This document shows, one piece after another, positions 8,224-15,621 of a stretch of DNA of 32,834 bases. This DNA comes from Chloroflexota bacterium. Its GTDB lineage: Bacteria; Chloroflexota; Anaerolineae; DTLA01. The stretch lies in the NCBI GenBank assembly GCA_014360805.1, contig JACIWU010000035.1, forward strand, positions 1 to 32,834, read 5' to 3'. The notes under the pieces were generated by a model. It was not told the origin of the DNA, searched no databases, and saw only the letters and a list, made by a program, of their open reading frames with translations. Within the stretch, counting starts at the first letter, position 1. The number at the start of each line of letters is the position of its first letter. The translations under genes were made by a program, and so were the position numbers.

Positions 8224-9255
8224 ATGCGTATGCGCGTAGCCATGTATTACAACAATCAGGATGTGCGCCTGGAGGAGATGCCCACCCCGCGCATCGGCCC
8301 GGGCGAACTCCTGGTGAAAGTGATCGCCAGCGGCATCTGCGGCAGCGACGTGATGGAGTGGTACCGCATCAAGAAGGCTCCCCGCGTGCTGGGGCACGAG
8401 ATTACCGGCGTCATCGCCGAGGTGGGCGAGGGGGTCTCGCGGTACAAGGTGGGCGACCGCGTGTTTGTGTCGCATCACGTCCCGTGCAACACGTGCCGCT
8501 ACTGTCTCAACGGCCAGCACACCGTCTGCGACACGCTGCACACGACGAACTACGACCCGGGCGGGTTCGCCGAGTATCTGCGCGTGCCGCCCATCAATGT
8601 AGACCGAGGCGTGTGGGTCCTGCCGGACGATGTGTCGTTTGAGGAAGGGGTCTTCATTGAACCTCTGGGGTGCGTGGTGCGGGCGCAGCGCGTGGCGAAC
8701 GTCCGCCCTGGGCAGACGGTGCTCGTGCTGGGCAGCGGGATGTCGGGGCTGCTGCACGTCGCCCTGGCGCGGGCATCGGGCGCGGGGCGCGTGATCGCCA
8801 CCGATGTGCACGAGTACCGACTTCAGGCGGCCCGGCGCTTCGGCGCCGACGTGGCGCTCCATGCGGCTGAGGATGTTCCCGCGCGCGTCCGCGAGGTGAA
8901 CGACGGCCGATTGGCCGATGTGGTGTTCGTGTGCGCAGGGGCCATGTCGGCCTTCCGCCAGTCGCTGCAATCGGTGGGGCGCGGGGGAACCATCCAGTTC
9001 TTCGCGCCGACGCCACCGGGCGCGGAATTGCCCATTCCGGTCAACGATTTCTGGCGCAATAGCATCACGGTGATGACTTCATACGGGGCTGCGCCGCAGG
9101 ACCTGACCGTCGCGCTGGATTTGATTCGCGCGCGCCGTATCCCGGTGGCCGATATGATCACCCACCGGTTGAGCCTTGCGGAGACCGGCCTCGGCTTCCG
9201 AATCGTGGCCGAGGCGACGGAGTCCATCAAGGTGATCGTGGAGCCGCAGCGGTAG
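8224..9255 (+). CDS. Zinc-dependent alcohol dehydrogenase (medium-chain family)
   Basis: This 343-residue cytosolic NAD(P)-dependent dehydrogenase has a GroES-like N-terminal domain and a Rossmann domain. Catalytic zinc ligands are in GICGSD (about residues 38-43) and GHE (about 58-60). The structural zinc site is the four-cysteine CNTCRYCLNGQHTVC segment (about 83-97). The nucleotide loop is VLGSGMSG, close to the usual GxGxxG. The protein resembles sorbitol/threonine-dehydrogenase-type enzymes, but no specific substrate can be assigned. It lies 15 bases after the MttB-like gene, so the two are probably cotranscribed. ATG at 8230 is an equally possible start, two codons further in. Confidence 0.9.
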   Translation: MRMRVAMYYNNQDVRLEEMPTPRIGPGELLVKVIASGICGSDVMEWYRIKKAPRVLGHEITGVIAEVGEGVSRYKVGDRVFVSHHVPCNTCRYCLNGQHTVCDTLHTTNYDPGGFAEYLRVPPINVDRGVWVLPDDVSFEEGVFIEPLGCVVRAQRVANVRPGQTVLVLGSGMSGLLHVALARASGAGRVIATDVHEYRLQAARRFGADVALHAAEDVPARVREVNDGRLADVVFVCAGAMSAFRQSLQSVGRGGTIQFFAPTPPGAELPIPVNDFWRNSITVMTSYGAAPQDLTVALDLIRARRIPVADMITHRLSLAETGLGFRIVAEATESIKVIVEPQR

Positions 9256-9267
9256 CGCGGGCTGTGG

Positions 9268-10038
9268 CTACCCCTGCCATCCCAGGCGCGTGGAGATGGC
9301 CCGCGCGGCGGCGACGATGCTCTCGGCGATCTCGGACACGCGTTCCGGCGTCATGCGGCTGGTGGGGCCTGGCATGCTGATGACGGCGATCACCTTGCCC
9401 TCTCGGTTGCGGATCGGCGCGGCCACGGCGCGGATGCCGATTTCAAACTCCTGGTCGTCGTAGCCGTAGCCGCGCGCGCGGACCTCGGCCAGTTGCGCCC
9501 ACACTTGTTCGGCCGAGGTGATGGTCCAGTCGGTGTATCGGGTGAGCGGCTCTTTGAGGATGCTGCGCGCTTCGGCCTCGGGCATGAAGGCGAGGAAGGT
9601 CTTGCCGCTGGCGGTGCAGTGGGCCGGGAGCCGCATGCCCACCCGCGCCGCGATGGTCAGGGTGTGCTTGCCCTGGATCACCTCCACGTAGAAGACCTCG
9701 CCTCGGTCAAACACGCTCAGGTCGCAGGTCTCCTCAAATCGGTCCACGAGCGCCTTCATGTGGGGGATGGCCTCGCGCCGGAAGTCCAGGGTGCGGATGG
9801 CGGCCATGCCCAACTCGGCCAGGCGCAGGCCCAGCCGATAGCGCTCGCCGTCGGTCGCCCGCTCCAGGAAGCCCCCGTTCATCAGCGACACGATGATGCG
9901 ATGCGTGGTGGCCTTGTGGAGGCCGACAAGTTGGGCGATCTCGGAGACGCCGCGCTCGGGATGCTCGTCGTCAAAGCAATCCAGAATCTGCATGGCGCGC
10001 TCCATGACGCGCACCCGGTAGATGTTGGGGTTTTTCAT
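9268..10038 (-). CDS. IclR-family transcriptional regulator
   Basis: This 256-residue DNA-binding regulator has an N-terminal winged helix-turn-helix (about residues 10-75, with VSEIAQLVGLHKATTHRII as the recognition region). A C-terminal GAF-like effector domain contains the family segment LPAHCTASGKTFLAF and ends with AAPIRNREGKVIAVISM. IclR proteins commonly control aromatic, sugar or C1 catabolic genes in response to a small ligand. It is convergent with the MttB-like/alcohol dehydrogenase pair and separated from it by 12 bases, which makes that pair a candidate target. GGAG precedes the ATG, and a strong promoter lies 45 bases upstream. Confidence 0.93.
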   Translation of the reverse strand: MKNPNIYRVRVMERAMQILDCFDDEHPERGVSEIAQLVGLHKATTHRIIVSLMNGGFLERATDGERYRLGLRLAELGMAAIRTLDFRREAIPHMKALVDRFEETCDLSVFDRGEVFYVEVIQGKHTLTIAARVGMRLPAHCTASGKTFLAFMPEAEARSILKEPLTRYTDWTITSAEQVWAQLAEVRARGYGYDDQEFEIGIRAVAAPIRNREGKVIAVISMPGPTSRMTPERVSEIAESIVAAARAISTRLGWQG

Positions 10039-10082
10039 CCGTGCTCCTTGCGCTGTGGGATTGCGACCGCGCCGCAGTGGGG

Positions 10083-10111
10083 ATTATATCACGATTGGGC
10101 GGGAGATTCAA
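10083..10111 (-). promoter_or_regulatory. Sigma-70-type promoter of the IclR gene
   Basis: Read on the minus strand, TTGAAT (10106-10111) and a perfect TATAAT (10083-10088) are separated by 17 bases. The start codon lies 44 bases downstream. Confidence 0.75.
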
Positions 10112-10189
10112 TCTTGGGGTGGCCGCGTGGGGAACCTGCCCGGTCTTCGCGCCGTCGCGGCCTCTCGACCTCACCTAACCCCTCCCACA

Positions 10190-10231
10190 CCCTCCCCTTC
10201 CCTCTCCGCGCGCGGAGAGGGAAGGGGAGGG
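10190..10231. repeat. Perfect 42-bp palindrome
   Basis: The 21-base arm 10190-10210 is exactly the reverse complement of 10211-10231, with GCGCGC at the centre and no loop. Looser arms extend it outward (CCTCACC at 10169-10175 and GGGTGAGG at 10245-10252). It lies in the gene-free stretch 10112-10582 between the IclR promoter and the DUF4926-like gene. Confidence 0.9.
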
Positions 10232-10266
10232 CCAGGGTGGAGATGGGTGAGGTAGACCTCGCCTCC

Positions 10267-10450
10267 GGCGGCTATGGGAAGCCGCCCTACGGGTTGGGGC
10301 GTGGTGCCACCAGCCCATTGCGAGCGTAGGGCAGGTTTCCATACCTGCCCGTGTATCCGGCGGCTATGGGAAGCCGCCCTACGTGTTTTGGCGTTGTGCC
10401 ACCAGTCCATTGCGAGCGTAGGGCAGGTTTCCATACCTGCCCGTGTGTCC
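10267..10450. repeat. Two tandem 92-bp double-hairpin repeats
   Basis: Units begin at 10267 and 10359, each opening with GGCGGCT-ATGGGA-AGCCGCC. A linker and then GGGCAGGT-TTCCAT-ACCTGCCC follow. The two units differ by only a few bases. A third, more diverged unit is at 10838, and a fragment with the second hairpin alone is at 14836-14858. Confidence 0.88.
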
Positions 10451-10506
10451 GGTCGTCGCGCCGTCGCGTTTCGGGTCTGGGGGGCAGGAAGGCGCGGCGG
10501 CGTGCG

Positions 10507-10545
10507 CTCGGCGGTGGGCGGGGGCGTCTCCTCTATGCGGTCGGC
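10507..10545 (-). pseudogene. Duplicated 39-bp fragment of the CoA-transferase subunit B 3' end
   Basis: These 39 bases are identical to 11060-11098 inside the CoA-transferase subunit B gene. On the minus strand they still encode ADRIEETPPPTAE. The flanking bases do not match. This is a short relic of a duplication on the far side of the DUF4926-like gene. Confidence 0.75.
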
Positions 10546-10582
10546 TCCCGCTGCTTGTTCAGGAACTACCGCGCGTGGCTAT

Positions 10583-10813
10583 CTACGTTGACACGAAAGC
10601 GCGCACGTGAAGGATTTCTTCATGGCGCATTGGGCGAATGTCCGGTTCAGCCAGTGTTACCACTGCGATGGTCTTGCCTTCGCCCGTAACAAACTCCACC
10701 TCAAAGGTTTTGCCATCTTCATAGCAGTGAACAACGGCGCCAACGTCGCCACGCCTGAGACCATATGCCTCTAGATCTTTGGCAAGGACAACCGTATCAA
10801 GTTCCCGAATCAT
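10583..10813 (-). CDS. DUF4926-like small protein
   Basis: This 76-residue soluble protein has the pattern ELDTVVL (4-10), YGLRRGDVGAVV (17-28), EVEFV and a TLAEPDIRP ending, which I recognise as the DUF4926 family. Its function is not established. Family members are often small cargo genes next to other DUF genes. Here it stands alone between hairpin repeats and a duplicated CoA-transferase fragment, suggesting that it arrived by transfer. GGAAGGG lies 5 bases before the ATG. The partner gene usually expected beside such genes is not seen. Confidence 0.68.
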   Translation of the reverse strand: MIRELDTVVLAKDLEAYGLRRGDVGAVVHCYEDGKTFEVEFVTGEGKTIAVVTLAEPDIRPMRHEEILHVRAFVST

Positions 10814-10837
10814 TGGAACCCTTCCTTTCCCTGCCTA

Positions 10838-10925
10838 GGCGGCTATGGGAAGCCGCCCTACGTGTTGGGGCATTGTGCCAGCATCCCAATGCGAGCGTAG
10901 GGGCAGGTTCCCATGCCTGCCCCTG
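10838..10925. repeat. Double-hairpin repeat, third copy
   Basis: This is a diverged copy of the 10267 and 10359 units. It has the same GGCGGCT/AGCCGCC first hairpin and a second hairpin lengthened to GGGGCAGGT/GCCTGCCCC. It separates the DUF4926-like gene from the CoA-transferase genes. The remaining bases 10926-11008 show no gene. Confidence 0.8.
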
Positions 10926-11008
10926 TGTTGCCTCCGCAGCCCAGACGCCGCCCTGGCGTCCGCTGCGGGATGCCCGTCGGCGCGGGGGGGGGCGCCCGCG
11001 GCCTCGCG

Positions 11009-11773
11009 TCAGATGTACAAATGGTGCGGGTCTATCTCCTCGCGCAGGAGGCGCAACTCCTCGGCGGTGGGCGGGGGCGTCTCCTCTATGCGGTCGGCCA
11101 GCAGGAGTTCAAACCCCGTGTTCTGGATGACCTGCTCCACGGTTACGCCCGGATGCACCGCCAGGAGTTTCATCCGCTTGGTGGCGTCGTCAAACCCCAT
11201 GAGCGCCAGGCTGGACACGACGCGGTAGGGGCCGGTTCCGGGCGGCAGGCCGGCTGCCTCGCGGGCGCCCGGGCCGGTGAGGTAGCCCGGGGTGGTGATG
11301 AAGTCCACCTTGGGGACGAAGCGCCGGGCGTCGTGCTGCATGATGGCGATGGTGCGCCAGCAGTGGGAACCCACATCGTTGGCGCCACCGCTGCCGGGCA
11401 GGCGGGCCTTGGGGCGGGCGTGGTCGCCGATGACGGTGGAGTTCAGGTTGCCGTAGGGGTCAATCTGCGCGCCGCCCAGGAACCCGTACTCTATGAACCC
11501 GCGCTGGGCGGTCTCCATGGTGTCGCAGATGCCGGTGGCCGACAGGGCGCGGTGGAAGGTGCGCTCCTCGCCCACGGCCAGAGGCAACTCTTCCAGGATT
11601 GCGCCGGTGCCGCCGAACTCAAAGACGGTTACCAGGTTGGGCGCGTGGAGTTTCTGCGCCAGCGCCGCCGCCAGCATCGGGATGCCTGTGCCGATGAAGG
11701 CGGTGGTGCCGTCCTCCATGAGGCGCGCCGCCACGCAAATGAGAAGTTCGCGGGGGTTGTACTCGGTGCTCAT
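11009..11773 (-). CDS. CoA-transferase subunit B (glutaconate CoA-transferase-like)
   Basis: This 254-residue beta subunit of a family I CoA-transferase moves CoA between carboxylic acids in the cytoplasm. The N-terminus has the family segment GTGIPMLAAALAQ (about 28-40). FEFGG (about 51-55) marks the position where the catalytic glutamate occurs in GctB-type enzymes. A glycine-rich loop, PGSGGANDV, follows. It overlaps the subunit A gene by four bases (ATGA), so the two are translationally coupled. The acid substrate is unknown. IpdB-like ring-opening hydrolases of the same fold are an alternative. Confidence 0.85.
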   Translation of the reverse strand: MSTEYNPRELLICVAARLMEDGTTAFIGTGIPMLAAALAQKLHAPNLVTVFEFGGTGAILEELPLAVGEERTFHRALSATGICDTMETAQRGFIEYGFLGGAQIDPYGNLNSTVIGDHARPKARLPGSGGANDVGSHCWRTIAIMQHDARRFVPKVDFITTPGYLTGPGAREAAGLPPGTGPYRVVSSLALMGFDDATKRMKLLAVHPGVTVEQVIQNTGFELLLADRIEETPPPTAEELRLLREEIDPHHLYI

Positions 11774-12747
11774 GGTTGCCCTCCCTTGCGGTATCGCAGG
11801 CCCTCCAGGCGGTCGCGCCCGACCAGGTCCATGTACTCCTCGTGGTTCTTGGGGCCGTACACGTACTTCTGGAGGTAGGTCTGGGCGGTGTCAGGCTGCT
11901 CCATCTCCTTGACCCACTCGCGGATGAGTTCCTCGTCGCGGCGATAGACATAACACATCTCGCCCGGGTGCGAGCCGAAGGGCGCATGGACGACGGCATC
12001 CACCAGGTAGTAGGGAATGACCGTTCGGTCGGGGCGCTTGCGGATTTCCTCGGTGGGGATGATTTCCTCGGCGCTGACGATGAGGCGCTTGCAGGCGCGG
12101 GCCATTTCTATGGCAAACCCCGCGATGCCGTCAATCTGGCAGTTGCCGTAGCGGTCGGCGCGGTGCACGTGGATGAACCCCACGTCCAGGATAAGGGCAG
12201 GGAGGAGGGCGACCTTCTCGCCGGTGAAGGGACACTCCACCACCTTCGCCGCGCTGTACTTCAGCGTGTCGGTGCCGAGCATGGAGCGAACGGGGATGAA
12301 GGGCACGCCCATAGCGGCGGCCTTGAACCGCCAGGTGATGCCGCCGTTGGACCATTCCACGACGTGCTGCACCCGACCGCTCTCCACTTCGCGGCGCAGG
12401 TTGGCCGAGATGCCGTACACCTCGTTGCCGATGTAGGTGATGTCTAACGCGCGGACCCGGCCCGTCGCGAGGAGCAGGTCCAGTTCCATGACGCCCTGGC
12501 AGGCGACGCGGAGGTCTTTGTACCCCTGGCGGATGAGTTCGCGGACGAGGGACATGGGGCAGCGGACGGTGCCGTAGAGTTCGGTGCCGATGTACGCGCC
12601 GTCAAACATGAAGCGAGAGATGGCCTCCTGCTCCGACATTAGTTTGTCCACCAGGGCCTTGTTCTTGTGCAGGCGGTTCCACTCTCGGAAGGCGTTCATG
12701 TCGGGCGGCTGGATGAGTGGGCCGATGCCAGATTCCACTACATGCAT
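11770..12747 (-). CDS. CoA-transferase subunit A (glutaconate CoA-transferase-like)
   Basis: This 325-residue alpha subunit partners with the next gene. It is of GctA/IpdA type, recognisable from MSLVRELIRQGYKDLRVACQG (in parts), the SNGGITWRFKAAAMGVPFIP region, RSMLGTD, and HVHRADRYGNCQIDG, where the AD..GN motif is typical of CoA-transferase alpha chains. AAAGGAGG lies 6 bases before the ATG. The pair may activate or deactivate acids for the acyl-CoA dehydrogenase type of chemistry, but no direct link is visible. A promoter was not identified in the gap 12748-12970. Confidence 0.87.
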   Translation of the reverse strand: MHVVESGIGPLIQPPDMNAFREWNRLHKNKALVDKLMSEQEAISRFMFDGAYIGTELYGTVRCPMSLVRELIRQGYKDLRVACQGVMELDLLLATGRVRALDITYIGNEVYGISANLRREVESGRVQHVVEWSNGGITWRFKAAAMGVPFIPVRSMLGTDTLKYSAAKVVECPFTGEKVALLPALILDVGFIHVHRADRYGNCQIDGIAGFAIEMARACKRLIVSAEEIIPTEEIRKRPDRTVIPYYLVDAVVHAPFGSHPGEMCYVYRRDEELIREWVKEMEQPDTAQTYLQKYVYGPKNHEEYMDLVGRDRLEGLRYRKGGQP

Positions 12748-12970
12748 GGTTCGCCTCCTTTGCTAGTTGCCAGTCCGTTCTGGCAGTGCCGTTCATGCCG
12801 AGCAGAATGACCTGGTTCTTGGCGGAAACGCGGTACGATATGGGGGCTTGCCGCGCCATCGCTCTGCCGCGAGAAGCGCGTCGGGGCCGCGGAGGCCGGC
12901 CTTGTGTCGCTGCCTGCTCCGCGCCTCAGCAGACTTGCCGTTGCGATGCGGGCCGGTGCGGCAAATGCCC

Positions 12971-13732
12971 CTAGAGATGCTGCGCGAACCACCGGGTGGA
13001 TGCGGTGATCACCTCCTTTTCCCAGGCGATGGATGAAAACGTGTGGTCGGCGCCCTCTACCATTTTCAGCGCTTTGGGGCCGGTCAATGCCTGCAGGTAC
13101 TTGTGCGCGTCATCGGGCGGGACCGATGCGTCTGCGGTGCCTTGGACGACGAGGGTGGGGCCTGCGAATCGGCGGAGTTCGTCCAGCGGGCGGATGGCCA
13201 TCATCTGGCGGATGAATTCGTGGCCGACGACAAGCCCGCCGATGTCGTAGCCGGACGGGTGAGCCGCGGGCGGGCGCGATGCGTTGGCCGCGCCTTTGGT
13301 GAGGACCTCGGCCAGGTTGGCGGGCGCGGCCCAGAGGACAAGGGCGCGCACGCGGGGGTCGCGCCCCGCCAGACAGGCGGCTACCAGACCGCCCAGGCTG
13401 AGCCCCAGAACACCCAGACGCGCCTGGTCTATCTCGGGTTGGGCGCTCAACCAGTCCAGTGCGGCTGCGGCGTCGGAGATTTCGCCCTCAATGGTCATGT
13501 CGGCGAAGTCGCCCTCGCTCTCTCCAGAGCCGCGGAAGTCAAACCGAAGCGCCGCAATGCCGTGTTGGGCGAGATGTCGGGCCTGTTTGGTGAAGATGAA
13601 GTGGGACTCGCTGCGGTGGCCGGTGAAGCCGTGGAGCAGGACGACGGCGGGGCAGGGGGTTGGGCCTTCGGGAAGGTGCAGCATGCCGTAGAGGTTCTGC
13701 CCCTGGTTTTGGAAGACCACGAGTTTTTCCAT
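12971..13732 (-). CDS. Alpha/beta hydrolase (serine esterase/aminopeptidase-like)
   Basis: This 253-residue cytosolic hydrolase has a complete catalytic triad: the nucleophile serine in GLSLGG, the acid in GTADASVPPDD and the histidine in GADHTF. The oxyanion region is LLHGFTGHRSES. The N-terminal beta-strand opening and the RFDFRGSGES segment are typical of the family of alpha/beta hydrolases also called 2-hydroxymuconate-hydrolase-like or cinnamoyl esterases. I chose ATG at 13732 because GAGGG lies 7 bases upstream. The frame stays open further upstream but without homology-like sequence. The substrate is not predictable. Confidence 0.88.
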   Translation of the reverse strand: MEKLVVFQNQGQNLYGMLHLPEGPTPCPAVVLLHGFTGHRSESHFIFTKQARHLAQHGIAALRFDFRGSGESEGDFADMTIEGEISDAAAALDWLSAQPEIDQARLGVLGLSLGGLVAACLAGRDPRVRALVLWAAPANLAEVLTKGAANASRPPAAHPSGYDIGGLVVGHEFIRQMMAIRPLDELRRFAGPTLVVQGTADASVPPDDAHKYLQALTGPKALKMVEGADHTFSSIAWEKEVITASTRWFAQHL

Positions 13733-13802
13733 CTGCGGCCCTCGCTGTTGAGATGTTTGGCCCTCGGTCAAGGGCGCGCCGGCGCGTAGGGTTGGCCTAT
13801 GG

Positions 13803-14744
13803 TCAGGGTTGTGCTGACTCGGGCGGCGCGGCAGATCGCGCCTGATACAGCATGATCTCCGCCTTTTCCAAGAGTTGCTCCGCAGAATCGGCCTGCTCAG
13901 GGAAGTGAGCGAGGCCGATATACAGAACGCGCGTGGGCGCGGCGACGTCCGAAGCCGCCTGGTAGTCGGCCTGCGCCTTCTGCGCAAGCGCGGTCGCTTC
14001 GTCCGGCGCGGCCATGGGCAGAATCGCGGCAACTTCGCTCACGCTGTATCTCCCCAGGATGATGTCCTCGTTGCCCTGCTGGCAGAGGACCGCCGCAAGC
14101 GAGCGGGCTTGTTTGTCCAGGGCGGCCAGTCGGCCTTCCTGTGGGATTCTCTCAGCCTCCACGCTGGCGAGGAGAAGGGCCAGCGGGTAGTTGTGGCGGG
14201 CGGCTCGCGCGCACTCGCGTTGGAGCGCCTCAATCATGTATTGGCGGTTGTAGAGGTCCGTGCCTGGGTCGCGGGTCGCCAGGTAGTAGGCGTCGTCGGA
14301 CGCGCCCTGTTCGGCGAAGTCCATGTAGCGGACGCGAAACACGGTGTCGCCGACGCGGAGCAGGTCGCCGTCGCTGAGTTCCGCGCGCTCAATCTGCTCG
14401 TCATTGACGAAGGTGCCATTGCTGCTCTCCAGGTCCACCACCACGGCCGTGCGTTCGGTCAGCAGGATTTTGCAGTGCTGGCGGGAGACTCTGCTATCCC
14501 ACAGGCGCAGGCCCGCGCCCATCTGCCGCCCCAGGATGGTCTCGGGTTCGCGGATGATGAAGGCGCGGGACAGGCCTCCTCCGACTAGGGGGATGAGCCA
14601 GAGCGCGCGGACCGGATTCACCCGAGGCATGTCGGGGTGGGAAATCATCACGGTTTGTTCCAGGGGAGGCGCGGCGAGCTTGCCGGGATGCCGCACGGCG
14701 GGCGTATCCACCTTCTTGCGGGGATCGTACCCTATCAAGGCCAT
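13803..14744 (-). CDS. FHA domain protein with degenerate GGDEF domain
   Basis: This 313-residue cytosolic signalling protein has an FHA domain at about 60-140, with ILGRQ, DSRVSRQHCKI and SSNGTFVNDEQI. FHA domains bind phosphothreonine peptides. A GGDEF-like domain follows (about 155-305), opening with the usual DPGTDLYNRQYM but carrying GRYSVSEVA where the GGDEF signature should be. It therefore probably does not make cyclic di-GMP. It may act as a binding or scaffold module. No kinase gene is adjacent. The weak ATG context leaves the start slightly uncertain. Confidence 0.83.
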   Translation of the reverse strand: MALIGYDPRKKVDTPAVRHPGKLAAPPLEQTVMISHPDMPRVNPVRALWLIPLVGGGLSRAFIIREPETILGRQMGAGLRLWDSRVSRQHCKILLTERTAVVVDLESSNGTFVNDEQIERAELSDGDLLRVGDTVFRVRYMDFAEQGASDDAYYLATRDPGTDLYNRQYMIEALQRECARAARHNYPLALLLASVEAERIPQEGRLAALDKQARSLAAVLCQQGNEDIILGRYSVSEVAAILPMAAPDEATALAQKAQADYQAASDVAAPTRVLYIGLAHFPEQADSAEQLLEKAEIMLYQARSAAPPESAQP

Positions 14745-14835
14745 ATCCGCCTGCTCCTTGTCGCAGAATCCAATGGATTATAGCATGTTCCGCGCAGAGT
14801 GCAAAGCGCAAACGGGTGATGCGGTCCGAACATAG

Positions 14836-15060
14836 TAGGGCAGGTTTCCATACCTGCCGCGGGGTTGTAACCGCGAATAACACGAATCTACGCGAATGGA
14901 GAACGTGCGGCGCACCTCCGAGGTGCGTCGCACGTTGGGAGTTGCACCTTGGGAGTTGTAACCGCGAATAACACGAATCCGCGCGAATGGTGAACAGACC
15001 CCAAGGGTCTCGGAGTTGTAACCGCGAATAACGCGAATCTACGCAAAGGATTGCCTCGGC
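14836..15060. repeat. Cluster of dispersed repeats in the intergenic region
   Basis: The gene-free stretch 14745-15168 holds a fragment of the double-hairpin repeat (14836-14858). It also holds three copies of an element beginning AACCGCGAATAAC (14869, 14960, 15020), the same core as the tandem array at 28454. Between the copies lies an inverted repeat (14902-14936, arms AACGTGCG..CGCACGTT, one mismatch). A short AGACC/GGTCT hairpin is around 14996-15010. Confidence 0.85.
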
Positions 15061-15113
15061 GCTTCGCCCCGCGCCCAATGCAACCCCGCGCGGGAGACGA
15101 GGTTGGGCGCTTG

Positions 15114-15142
15114 TTGACGGCATCTGCCATTCCGAATACCAT
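15114..15142 (+). promoter_or_regulatory. Sigma-70-type promoter before the ATL-lar genes
   Basis: TTGACG (15114-15119) and TACCAT (15137-15142) have a 17-base spacer and lie 26 bases before the ATG of the alkyltransferase-like gene. The -10 is only a moderate match. Confidence 0.5.
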
Positions 15143-15168
15143 AGGCGCAGGATCTCGGAGGCGGATAC

Positions 15169-15576
15169 ATGGGACTGGGAACCCTGCCGTTTGAGGAGAT
15201 GTATACCCGGGTGTACGAGGTGGTCGCCCTGATTCCGGCGGGGCGCGTCGCTACCTACGGCCAGATCGCGCGGATTGTTGGGCCGCCGTGCACGGCGAGA
15301 ATGGCCGGCTGGGCGCTTCGGGCGATGCCCGCGGGCCTGGAGATCCCGTGGCATCGCGTCATCAACGCTCGCGGTGAGATTAGCACGGAGTTCCGTGAGC
15401 AGGAGGCTGCGCTGCAACGGCGGCTGCTGGAGGCGGAGGGGGTGGAGTTTGACGCGCGGGGCCGCACCGACTTGCGCCGCTTCCAGTGGGCCGGGCCGGA
15501 TCGGGCCTGGCTGGTTGCCCACGGATACCCCGTGAGCGACGAGGGCGAGGAGCCGCGACAGTTGGAGTTGTTGTAG
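15169..15576 (+). CDS. Alkyltransferase-like protein (ATL), catalytically dead MGMT homologue
   Basis: This 135-residue DNA-binding protein has the MGMT C-terminal fold: VYEVVALIPAGRVATYGQIA at about 15-34, the ARMAGWALR helix, and then IPWHRVI. The active-site PCHR of O6-alkylguanine methyltransferases is PWHR here (Trp61 in place of Cys). This defines ATL proteins, which flip alkylated guanine out and hand the lesion to nucleotide excision repair rather than repairing it. GGAGG precedes the ATG. The larE gene follows closely and may be cotranscribed, though no functional link is known. Confidence 0.92.
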   Translation: MGLGTLPFEEMYTRVYEVVALIPAGRVATYGQIARIVGPPCTARMAGWALRAMPAGLEIPWHRVINARGEISTEFREQEAALQRRLLEAEGVEFDARGRTDLRRFQWAGPDRAWLVAHGYPVSDEGEEPRQLELL

Positions 15577-15621
15577 CGTGCGCGCGCAACGGTGCGGCAA
15601 ATACGATTCCAAGGAGTTCCG

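Noticed and set aside
10022-10591. Several short frames in the repeat-rich region
   Set aside because: They read through palindromes and hairpin repeats and carry no recognisable protein features.
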